A DNA stretch of 13,519 nucleotides from PALSA-1296 sp038322815 (GTDB lineage: Bacteria; Bacteroidota; Ignavibacteria; Palsa-1295). Positions 1 to 6,003 of the stretch are shown here, in pieces. The translations under genes and the position numbers were made by a program. The DNA lies in contig JBBQGG010000078.1 in assembly GCA_038322815.1 (NCBI GenBank), forward strand, positions 1 through 13,519, in the 5' to 3' direction. The notes beneath the pieces were generated by a model. The model was not told where the DNA came from, made no database searches, and saw only the letters and a program-made list of their open reading frames with translations. Positions within the stretch are counted from its first letter, which is position 1. Every line of letters starts with the position of its first letter.

Positions 1-73
1 TTCCGCCATAAAGAAAATTTCTTCGGGAAATCAGTGGGTACGTTTGCTGCTCTTCGGGTTCTGTTAAATTCAT
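1..73 (-). CDS. N-terminus of a Tat-signal protein, possibly a metallophosphoesterase (partial)
   Basis: Reading the minus strand from an ATG at 73-71 gives 24 codons before the window edge. The peptide starts MNLTEPEEQQ and continues with SRRNFLYGG, a good twin-arginine (S-R-R-x-F-L) motif followed by small residues, as at the start of a Tat signal. It begins 16 bases after the stop of the upstream membrane-protein gene, so the two are probably co-transcribed. In the YkuE-like metallophosphoesterase family an N-terminal membrane domain is often followed by just such an RR-x-F-L segment and then by the phosphoesterase domain; that is the reason for the tentative call. No catalytic residues are inside the window, so the enzyme identity is inference. 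Another Tat substrate is possible. Confidence 0.55.
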   Translation of the reverse strand, partial: MNLTEPEEQQTYPLISRRNFLYGG

Positions 74-89
74 TCGTTTATTTACGATC

Positions 90-440
90 TTAGGATTGGG
101 ATGTTACGTGAGGTCTGTTCCGAATAAAGCGGTATATCACTACAGGGATCAAGATTATCGTCCACATGAGGATAAGGAATTCCCATACAGTGAAAGGATA
201 GAGTATGATATTTGTAAGGATCGGAATATCTGCCTTGATCTGTCTTCGGAAAAAGAGGAATACGATAGGAAGGTTCATAATAATAAAGAACCCGCGGATA
301 AGTGGTATGACACGTTTAGCTTTTTGTGAGAAATGAAATCGAATAAAACGTCTCAACTGGAAATAGACAAAAATTTGTGCTAAAATGAGCACAAATGATG
401 TTGCAAGAAAAAAAAGCAGATATGAAGCTTTTGATGGCAT
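90..440 (-). CDS. Small multi-pass membrane protein (possible detached N-terminal domain of a metallophosphoesterase)
   Basis: From the ATG at 440 the product is 116 residues. It has hydrophobic segments at roughly residues 7-28, 49-64 and 85-103, with a shorter hydrophobic stretch around 73-83, separated by basic loops (QLRRFIRFHF, FFRRQIK), and ends in a basic tail (YRFIRNRPH). A TTG at 479 would add 13 residues (MNSISRRNVFHFV), but the ATG places the first helix close to the N-terminus, as expected. No clear Shine-Dalgarno is present for either start. The pattern of helices resembles the membrane region in front of YkuE-type metallophosphoesterases, and the next gene begins with the Tat-like motif that normally follows that region. 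The protein has no motif that gives a function by itself. The gene is divergent from the PASTA-protein gene. Confidence 0.6.
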   Translation of the reverse strand: MPSKASYLLFFLATSFVLILAQIFVYFQLRRFIRFHFSQKAKRVIPLIRGFFIIMNLPIVFLFFRRQIKADIPILTNIILYPFTVWEFLILMWTIILIPVVIYRFIRNRPHVTSQS

Positions 441-502
441 TACGAAATGGAAAACGTTGCGGCGTGAGATACTGTTCAAAGAGAGAGATGATTTTCACTT
501 GA

Positions 503-574
503 TAAGCGCAGAGCTTTAGCCGGTATAAACCGTTCATGATGAAAGACGTATGCGGGCTAAAACCTTACGCATAC
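503..574. repeat. Degenerate REP/BIME-like palindrome in the divergent spacer
   Basis: Two arms, 503-521 and 555-573, are inverted relative to each other with 14 of 19 positions matching, including the common AGCTTTAGCC / GGCTAAAACC core. Inside the right half, GTATGCG (548-554) pairs perfectly with CGCATAC (568-574), and CGGT/ACCG (521-532) forms a small hairpin between the arms. The core and the paired-arm layout match the two better-preserved copies at 11596-11672 and 13216-13287, so this is probably an old copy of the same family. There is no T-run, so it is not an ordinary intrinsic terminator. Confidence 0.5.
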
Positions 575-589
575 ATGAGATAAAAGAGT

Positions 590-597
590 TATATTCG
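590..597 (+). promoter_or_regulatory. Candidate -7 promoter box of the PASTA-protein gene
   Basis: TATATTCG matches 7 of 8 positions of the Bacteroidetes -7 consensus TAnnTTTG and ends 8 bases before the ATG at 606. That spacing would put the transcript start at or just before the ATG, giving a leaderless or nearly leaderless mRNA, and it favours the ATG over the GTG at 600. No convincing -33 TTG element was found. Confidence 0.35.
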
Positions 598-605
598 TTG
601 TGCAA

Positions 606-1388
606 ATGATAACGACAAAACCTGTTAAGAAATTAGAGAAATGGCAAAGGATAGCAATTAGAGCGGTGATCATCGTTCTTGCTTTTTTTGCCTTTCTCCT
701 ATTACTCGATAAGATCATTATGCCCTGGTATGTAAAACGCGGTGAGGTTACCGTGCTGCCAAAAGTTGTCGGAAAACCTGTGGATGATGCAATCCGATTA
801 TTATCCGAGGCAGGGTATGAGCCTATCAAATACGAAACCCAGTTTGATGAGAAGGCTAAAGAGGGGACGATCATCCGCCAGACGCCTGAAGGTGGCGATG
901 AGACGAAACCCGGCCGTAAGGTGTATCTCATCATTTCCGGAGGGAAAGAGATGGTGATCGTGCCGAATCTTATGGGGCAAGCACTTCGGGACGCACGCAT
1001 TCTTCTGGTTCGGGCAAATCTTGATCTCGGCAAAACCGATATGGCATTTACCGATTCGATTTCAAGTGGAGTAGTATTCAAACAATCACCCGAACCCGGC
1101 GAGAAGATATCTACAGATCAGAAAGTTAACATTGTCGTTTCGCAAGGTTCGCGAGCAGGACGGGTAACTGTTCCTGATCTCATGGGGATTTCATTTAATG
1201 AAGCAATCCTCAGATTAGGAAATGCAAAACTCGGAGTCGGGAATAGGAATTATGTAGCATCAACGACAGATAAGCCGGGGACAGTTGTAGATCAATCACC
1301 GAAACCCGGTGAACTTTCAGTGGAAGGTACGACAGTCGATCTTTTTATTGTAGAAGAAAAAATAAAACCGCCAGAGAATCAGAATTGA
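606..1388 (+). CDS. Membrane-anchored PASTA-repeat protein without a kinase domain
   Basis: The product is 260 residues: a short basic cytoplasmic N-terminus (KPVKKLEKWQR), one transmembrane helix at about 17-36, then three PASTA repeats at about 46-112, 116-181 and 186-250. Each repeat shows the family pattern of V-P-x-x-x-G at its start, a helix with L/A residues, and a Q-x-P-x-x-G turn (RQTPEGG, KQSPEPG, DQSPKPG) before the last strand. PASTA domains bind peptidoglycan or muropeptides in Ser/Thr kinases and penicillin-binding proteins. Here no catalytic domain is attached, so the protein is best viewed as an extracytoplasmic cell-wall-binding or sensing protein. The ATG at 606 is preferred to the GTG at 600. 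The next gene begins about 130 bases downstream after an AT-rich stretch and looks independent. Confidence 0.9.
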   Translation: MITTKPVKKLEKWQRIAIRAVIIVLAFFAFLLLLDKIIMPWYVKRGEVTVLPKVVGKPVDDAIRLLSEAGYEPIKYETQFDEKAKEGTIIRQTPEGGDETKPGRKVYLIISGGKEMVIVPNLMGQALRDARILLVRANLDLGKTDMAFTDSISSGVVFKQSPEPGEKISTDQKVNIVVSQGSRAGRVTVPDLMGISFNEAILRLGNAKLGVGNRNYVASTTDKPGTVVDQSPKPGELSVEGTTVDLFIVEEKIKPPENQN

Positions 1389-1442
1389 GAAAAATATTTT
1401 TTTAAGTAAACTTTTTATTTTCTATTACCGTGAATGGAAAAC

Positions 1443-1474
1443 CAGAGAGAGAGAGACAGAGAGAGACAGACAGA
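1443..1474 (+). repeat. GA-rich microsatellite
   Basis: The stretch is a run of GAGA/GACA units; the 10-mer GAGAGACAGA is repeated perfectly at 1451-1460 and 1461-1470 and continues as CAGAC. It lies between the PASTA gene and the HTH gene. The reading frame of the HTH gene stays open through it (as R-E-R-E-T-E-R-D-R-Q), but no ATG, GTG or TTG start was found upstream in that frame, so its coding status is uncertain. Confidence 0.75.
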
Positions 1475-1521
1475 CCTTAAAAAAAGCTAAGAAAATCAGG
1501 GAATCCAGAGCTAAAATCCAT

Positions 1522-1773
1522 GTGCACTGGATAAAAATACACAGTGACTCCGAGCAAGCTGCAACGATAACGAGGTTGAAGACTGTATATCCGTCATTAA
1601 CCCGGACGGAATTAATGGTTGCTGTTTTGGTTCGCTCCTTAAAACAAAATTGGGAGATTGCTGAGATGCTTGATATAACCGAGCATACCGTAGAAAATCA
1701 CCGCCTGAGTATCAGGAAAATATTAGCCGTTGAGCACGGAATAGATTTAGCCATATTTCTTGCAGCAATATAA
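1522..1773 (+). CDS. LuxR-type helix-turn-helix protein, probably a C-terminal fragment of a larger regulator
   Basis: The 83-residue product contains a complete LuxR C-terminal HTH: LTRTELMVAVLVRS, then the turn EIAEMLDITEHTVENHR and the distal SIRKIL, followed by a short acidic and hydrophobic tail. The sequence before the HTH (HWIKIHSDSEQ...RLKTVYPSLT) resembles the linker seen in Bacteroidota-type regulators, where it follows a coiled coil and a sensor or TPR region. The frame is open upstream as a charged, coiled-coil-like stretch (LKKAKKIRESRAKI) but has no usual start there; GTG 1522 is the first. It may therefore be a remnant of a longer gene or a free-standing DNA-binding domain. It precedes the secreted-protein cluster, but control of that cluster is only a guess. 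Confidence 0.7.
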   Translation: MHWIKIHSDSEQAATITRLKTVYPSLTRTELMVAVLVRSLKQNWEIAEMLDITEHTVENHRLSIRKILAVEHGIDLAIFLAAI

Positions 1774-1832
1774 AACAAGAAAAGCCCTAAAACAGGAGGT
1801 GATTTAGGTAACGGATTTATTCGCGCATGATG

Positions 1833-1840
1833 TATTTTTG
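1833..1840 (+). promoter_or_regulatory. Consensus Bacteroidetes-type -7 promoter box
   Basis: TATTTTTG matches all 8 positions of TAnnTTTG. It predicts a transcript start near 1845-1848 and a 5' leader of about 95 bases ahead of the cysteine-rich protein gene at 1941. The leader can form ATGCA/TGCAT (1868-1872 with 1881-1885) inside an outer GTCGG/CCGAC pairing (1845-1849 with 1886-1890). No TTG was found at the usual -33 spacing, so the call rests on one element and its position. Confidence 0.5.
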
Positions 1841-1931
1841 TAGCGTCGGGTAGCGATACACCTTAAAATGCAAGGGTAGATGCATCCGACACCGTTCCAT
1901 TAGTTGCTTTTTTACAAAACATTTATTTTAG

Positions 1932-1936
1932 GAGTC
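1932..1936 (+). promoter_or_regulatory. Shine-Dalgarno site (AGGAG-type) of the signal-peptide frame
   Basis: TTAGGAGTC lies 5-9 bases before the ATG at 1941. Most genes in this window have no such site, so its presence singles out the 1941 ATG as a real and probably well-translated start. That in turn shows that the TTG at 2006 is not the true beginning of the cysteine-rich protein. Confidence 0.65.
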
Positions 1937-1940
1937 AATT

Positions 1941-2084
1941 ATGAAAAACTCAACATTTAGCCTTAAAGGCGTCGCTTTAGCAATTTCGTTTTTTGTTTTA
2001 TTTGCTTGCTATTCAGGAATTGTATATTCTCAACCCGCGTGGACGGCGCAGGAGCACCTTGTCCTATCTATACCTTTAGCGTAG
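1941..2084 (+). CDS. Signal-peptide part of a cysteine-rich secreted protein (frame-shifted from its mature part)
   Basis: From the ATG at 1941 the frame encodes a typical signal peptide: MKNSTFSLKG, a hydrophobic core (VALAISFFVLFACYSG) and a likely cleavage site after IVYS, before QPAW. After about residue 36 the frame continues for only a dozen unrelated residues and stops at TAG 2082. The cysteine-rich sequence continues in the frame that is open to 2503. One missing base in the G-run near 2041-2046 would join them as ...SQPAWT-GAGAPCPIYTF. A real lesion, an assembly error, or less likely recoding could explain this; no slippery heptamer is visible. Confidence 0.7.
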   Translation: MKNSTFSLKGVALAISFFVLFACYSGIVYSQPAWTAQEHLVLSIPLA

Positions 2085-2503
2085 GGATCAATCAAGTACA
2101 ATGTGGGCAAAATTGCGCTGATCCGGGCCAAACTGACGACGGTTGTTCTTGCAATACCTGCTATACACTTGACATCAGTAATAATAGTACAACCCAAAGT
2201 CCTTGTGATATTACTGAACTGGATATAGAATGCACAGATGCAACGGTACCCTGTTTCTCTATCTGTTGCCCTGGATTCGGAACACCCTGCACAGGATTAG
2301 GATGTAATACAATACCAATAAAATACTTTTGTGGACATTTCGCTCAAGGGGCTGCAACAAGATCACTTACTATCTGTTACTGTGGACCCCACACGCATAC
2401 CTTTAGAATTTACACAAAAAATGGTGCAGGCGGCGGTTGCTGCGACTTTGTCGCAGGTATCCCACCTATTCCGGATGCTAATTATTATACGTTCACCTTC
2501 TGA
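2006..2503 (+). CDS. Mature part of a cysteine-rich secreted protein of unknown function
   Basis: The frame is open from a TTG at 2006 to TGA 2501, but the plausible protein begins near 2045 (GAGAPCPIYTF) and joins the signal peptide encoded in another frame from 1941. The mature part is about 150 residues with 18 cysteines, including CSCNTC, SICCPGFG, CYCG and GGCCDF, and is rich in T, S, N and G. It ends in IPDANYYTFTF and has no T9SS sorting domain. The even number of cysteines and the signal peptide suggest a disulfide-stabilised extracellular or periplasmic protein. No family with a known function was recognised. The initial residues MLFRNCIFSTRV are translation of the signal-peptide region in the wrong frame. 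Confidence 0.65.
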   Translation: MLFRNCIFSTRVDGAGAPCPIYTFSVGINQVQCGQNCADPGQTDDGCSCNTCYTLDISNNSTTQSPCDITELDIECTDATVPCFSICCPGFGTPCTGLGCNTIPIKYFCGHFAQGAATRSLTICYCGPHTHTFRIYTKNGAGGGCCDFVAGIPPIPDANYYTFTF

Positions 2504-2616
2504 TACTAAATAAGCAACCCTTATCCGTCAAATGATTGACAGATGAGTGGTAAGTAGGACTACAGGAATTATTTATAGTAACCGATGCTTAGTTTGCATT
2601 GGAAAGGTTTAAAAGT

Positions 2617-4299
2617 ATGCGCCCAATAAGAACTTTTTTTTTATTTCTTATATTTGCAATTATTTTCTTCTTGCAAAATAATCTCTACGCCCAACAACTG
2701 CCATCTATCGCATGGGGGAAATGCATTGGAGGAACTGGTGCTGATCAAGTCCAGCAGATAATCAACACACGTGATGGGGGTTTCGTCTTTGTCGGATATA
2801 CTTCCTCGGATGACGAAGATGTTTCAGGAAATCATAACGGCGGTAACGATCCACTCGTTTATGATGGATGGGTAGTAAAACTTGATGCTTATGGCGGAAT
2901 CCAATGGCAGAAATGCTTAGGGGGGACTGCAAACGATTACCTAAATAGCATTATAGAAACGTACGACGGAGGCTACGTCGTTTCTGGGGCAACAGAATCA
3001 CATGATGGCGACGTCAAAGGCAATCACGGCGGAGAAGATGCTTGGGTGATAAAACTCGATTCTCTCGGGAATCTTCTTTGGCAGAAATGCCTTGGCGGTA
3101 ATGGTTCTGAATCGGTTTCCATCGTCGAAAGCCGTGACGAAGGCATAGGACTTCTTGCAGTCGGATTCACAACTTCCATAGATGGCGATGTTTCAGGAAA
3201 GCATGCAGGCACGGGCGATTCTGCAGGCGATGTATGGGTAGTGAAACTGAGTTCATCAGGAAATATATTATGGCAGAAATGTTTTGGCGGCTCTGCAAAT
3301 GATGTTGCTAATTCTGTTATTTCTACTTCCGACCAAGGCTATGCGATTTGTGGCAGTACGTATTCAAACGATGGAGATGTTACGGGCTACCATCAAAGCA
3401 TCAAGAATTCACCCGATGCATGGGTAATAAAATTAAGCTCATCCGGTGCTCTGGAATGGCAAAAATGTCTTGGTGGTTCGGATGCAGATGAAGCGCGTTC
3501 GATTATCCAAACCTCTGACGGAGGATATGCAATAACAGGATATACTGCGTCAAGAGATGGAGATGTGAGAGGTCTTCATTTTTATGATTCCCTACATATT
3601 GCCAACGCTGTTTGGGTCGTCAAGTTAAGTGCCTCAGGTAAGATCGAACAGCAGAAATGCCTCGGCGGAAGCAATCGAGAAGATAGTTATAAACTTCTTC
3701 AGAATTCAGAAGGTAATTTTATTATTTCCGGGTTTACAAGCTCTCGTGACGGTGATGTATCGGGCATTCATTCTTCAACCAATGATGACGATTTTTGGGT
3801 TGTTAAACTTGATGCTTCACTGAATATTATTTGGCAAAGATGCCTCGGTGGCAGCCGGGAGGAGTGGGGTTCTACAATCACTCAATCATTGGATGGCAAT
3901 CTTGTTGTCGCAGGACTAACTGAATCTAATGACGGAGATGTAGTTGGTAACCATAACCCTACCCCGATCTATTATTCCGATGCCTGGATCGTAGAACTTG
4001 ACGCTACTTCCGGTGTGGATTCATGGTATTCAGCTGGGCAGAATGAAAACACCGTGCAGGTCTATCCTAATCCCTCGGAAATCAGTGTTAAGCTTCAGAT
4101 GCTTCCATCGCAGATGATAACGCATGTGGAGTTATATAACATTATGGGTATGCCGCTCTCTCCTGAATACAAGATGGAGAATAACAATGTCACAATTGAT
4201 ATGCATTCGCTCTCGGCAGGCACTTGCATTGCGCGTGTCACGTATTTTGATGGCAATCATACGGGGGTTCTGACTCTTCCGCTTGTGGTGCAGCATTAA
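2617..4299 (+). CDS. Secreted seven-repeat protein with T9SS type A sorting domain (probable beta-propeller)
   Basis: The 560-residue product has a signal peptide (MRPIRTFFLFLIFAIIFFLQ..., cleavage likely after NLYA), seven repeats of about 58-66 residues over roughly 30-475, and a T9SS C-terminal sorting domain over about 483-560 (VYPNPSE..., ELYNIMG, ending LPLVVQH). Each repeat follows the pattern WQKCLGG...SIIQT.DGGY..AG.T.S.DGDVSGNHGG.DAWVVKL...G. Seven such units fit a seven-bladed propeller. The DGDVSGNHG loop has D-x-D-x-S-x-N spacing that could bind calcium; this is inference. The product is expected to cross the outer membrane by T9SS and be surface-attached or released. An in-frame TTG at 2599 is less likely than the ATG at 2617. 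Its substrate or ligand is unknown. Confidence 0.85.
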   Translation: MRPIRTFFLFLIFAIIFFLQNNLYAQQLPSIAWGKCIGGTGADQVQQIINTRDGGFVFVGYTSSDDEDVSGNHNGGNDPLVYDGWVVKLDAYGGIQWQKCLGGTANDYLNSIIETYDGGYVVSGATESHDGDVKGNHGGEDAWVIKLDSLGNLLWQKCLGGNGSESVSIVESRDEGIGLLAVGFTTSIDGDVSGKHAGTGDSAGDVWVVKLSSSGNILWQKCFGGSANDVANSVISTSDQGYAICGSTYSNDGDVTGYHQSIKNSPDAWVIKLSSSGALEWQKCLGGSDADEARSIIQTSDGGYAITGYTASRDGDVRGLHFYDSLHIANAVWVVKLSASGKIEQQKCLGGSNREDSYKLLQNSEGNFIISGFTSSRDGDVSGIHSSTNDDDFWVVKLDASLNIIWQRCLGGSREEWGSTITQSLDGNLVVAGLTESNDGDVVGNHNPTPIYYSDAWIVELDATSGVDSWYSAGQNENTVQVYPNPSEISVKLQMLPSQMITHVELYNIMGMPLSPEYKMENNNVTIDMHSLSAGTCIARVTYFDGNHTGVLTLPLVVQH

Positions 4300-4377
4300 A
4301 AAAGCTGGAACCAAATATCGAGTAATCTTTGTGAGGGTACCGATGTATAAAATGTATGAAATAATTTACCGATCACT

Positions 4378-5253
4378 ATGAATAAACTGAGGCCAGCAAT
4401 AACTTCATTCATTTTCCTGAATCTTCTGTGCTTGCCATGTTTACTGAAGGCTCAGCAGGCTCCATCTATCGAATGGCAGAAAAGCATTGGTGGATCAAAT
4501 GGTCATGAAGCAAAATGTGTCATCCAAACATCCGACGGTGGATATGCAATTGCGGGGAGGACAAGTTCTATTGACGGAGATGTTTCAGATAACCACGGCG
4601 GTAATGATGCATGGGTTATCAAGATGGATGCGTCAGGAAATATTGAATGGCAGAAATGTTTCGGAGGGAGCTCAGATGAATTCGCGAATTCTATCATTCA
4701 AACCTCAGATGGCGGTTATGCTATTACTGGGTTTACGTATTCGAATAATGGAGATGTTTCCGGTAATCACGGAAACCGTGATGTATGGGTAGTAAAGCTG
4801 AGTTCTTCGGGTACGATCGAATGGCAGAAATGTCTTGGGGGCACGGAATCAGATGAAGCATTTTGCATTGTTCAAACTTCAGATGAAGGCAGGGGCTATA
4901 TAATTGCGGCAACGACCGAGTCAAAAGACGGGGATGTCTTGGGGAATCACGGGAAAGAAGATTTTTGGATTGTGAAGATCAGTGCTTCAGGAAGTATCGA
5001 ATGGCAGAAATGTTATGGCGGAAGCGACTATGACGAAGTGCATTCTATTATTCAAACTTCCGAAGGTGGGTATGTTGTAGCCGGGTCTACAGATTCACAG
5101 GATGGCGATGTTTTCGGGAAACATGCAGGAGGTGATGCCTGGGTTATAAAATTAAATAGTCAAGGTATTATACAATGGCAGAAATGTTTTGGCGGAAGTA
5201 ATGGCGAGACAGCATATTCTTTAATCCAAACCTTTGACGGCGGTTACGCTTAG
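4378..5253 (+). CDS. N-terminal part of a second seven-repeat T9SS protein (broken by a frameshift)
   Basis: This is a paralogue of the gene just upstream, 78 bases away on the same strand. It has a signal peptide (MNKLRPAITSFIFLNLLCLPCLLKAQQ) and four and a half repeats of the WQKC...DGDVSGNHGG type. It stops at TAG 5251 in the middle of repeat 5, after IQTFDGGYA. The remaining repeat sequence continues in the next frame. Alignment with the other repeats (GGYAITGFT, GGYAIAGRT) shows that two bases are missing at about 5248-5252: restoring an ATT codon gives GGYA-I-SGVT. The fragment alone would have a signal peptide but no sorting domain, so it could not be a proper T9SS cargo. Confidence 0.8.
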   Translation: MNKLRPAITSFIFLNLLCLPCLLKAQQAPSIEWQKSIGGSNGHEAKCVIQTSDGGYAIAGRTSSIDGDVSDNHGGNDAWVIKMDASGNIEWQKCFGGSSDEFANSIIQTSDGGYAITGFTYSNNGDVSGNHGNRDVWVVKLSSSGTIEWQKCLGGTESDEAFCIVQTSDEGRGYIIAATTESKDGDVLGNHGKEDFWIVKISASGSIEWQKCYGGSDYDEVHSIIQTSEGGYVVAGSTDSQDGDVFGKHAGGDAWVIKLNSQGIIQWQKCFGGSNGETAYSLIQTFDGGYA

Positions 5254-5992
5254 CGGTGTAACTGGATCTTATGATGGTGATGTATCAGGAAATCACGGCT
5301 CAAATGGAATAGAAGTAGTTTGGATTGTAAAGCTAAATTCTTCTGGGGTTCTCCAATGGCAGAAGTGTTTTGGAGGTACTGGCGATGATGCCGGATTCTC
5401 AATCACACAATCAGCGGATAGCGGATATACTATTGCAGGAGCAACTGGTTCGAAGGACGGTGATATTTCGGGAAACCATGGGGGAAATGATGTCTTAGTT
5501 TTTAAATTGAATTCTTCAGGTACTACCCTTTGGCAGAAGTGTCTTGGTGGAATTCGTGAAGAGTATGGATGGTCAATAAAGTCGACTTTAGATAAAGGAT
5601 ATATTATTGCTGGTACAACAAATTCTAATGATGGAGATGTTTCAGAAAATCACGGGGGTGGTGATCTTTGGGTAGTAAAATTGAGCGCACCTTTGGATAT
5701 AATTGAAAACTCCTCTACCGATCTGATCCAAAATAAATTCTTTTGGATATATCCGAATCCCTCGGTGAACATTCTGCATTTGCAGTTATTACCATCACTT
5801 GAGGTAAAGCAAGTTCAATTCTTCGATGTACTCGGTTTGCAGCATTTTCCTGAATATCATATCGAAAACAATATCGCGTCAGTTGATGTAAGTCATCTTC
5901 CGTCGGGTACCTATCTCACTCGCGTTACCTGGTTCCAAAATAAAAATAATCTTACAAGCACATTCACTTTTCCACTGGTGGTGCAGCATTGA
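5234..5992 (+). CDS. C-terminal part of the second seven-repeat T9SS protein
   Basis: Real homology starts at about 5253 (SGVTGSYDGDVSGNHG), the second half of repeat 5; the first few codons from the TTG at 5234 overlap the upstream frame and are not meaningful. The fragment encodes the rest of repeat 5, repeats 6 and 7, and a T9SS sorting domain (WIYPNPSVNILHLQ..., FFDVLGL..., LPSGTYLTRVTW..., ending FPLVVQH). It has no signal peptide. Joined to the part ending at 5253 it restores exactly seven repeats, the same number as the upstream paralogue, which supports a single gene with a recent lesion or a sequence error rather than two genes. Confidence 0.8.
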   Translation: MTAVTLSGVTGSYDGDVSGNHGSNGIEVVWIVKLNSSGVLQWQKCFGGTGDDAGFSITQSADSGYTIAGATGSKDGDISGNHGGNDVLVFKLNSSGTTLWQKCLGGIREEYGWSIKSTLDKGYIIAGTTNSNDGDVSENHGGGDLWVVKLSAPLDIIENSSTDLIQNKFFWIYPNPSVNILHLQLLPSLEVKQVQFFDVLGLQHFPEYHIENNIASVDVSHLPSGTYLTRVTWFQNKNNLTSTFTFPLVVQH

Positions 5993-6003
5993 TAGGTAAT
6001 CCC

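Noticed and set aside
557..1081. Long open frame on the minus strand (174 codons)
   Set aside because: It is antisense to the PASTA gene, whose repeats are clear; the minus-strand translation is rich in S and R and shows no domain.
1390..1403. Terminator after the PASTA gene
   Set aside because: AAAAATATTTTT can pair with itself but has no G or C, so the stem would be too weak to call.
1845..1890. Riboswitch in the leader of the cysteine-rich gene
   Set aside because: Short pairings exist, but no known riboswitch motif (such as GEMM, TPP or cobalamin) was recognised.
2700..5700. CRISPR-like or satellite DNA array
   Set aside because: The periodicity of about 175-195 bases follows protein repeats with variable codons and lengths and is fully explained by coding sequence.
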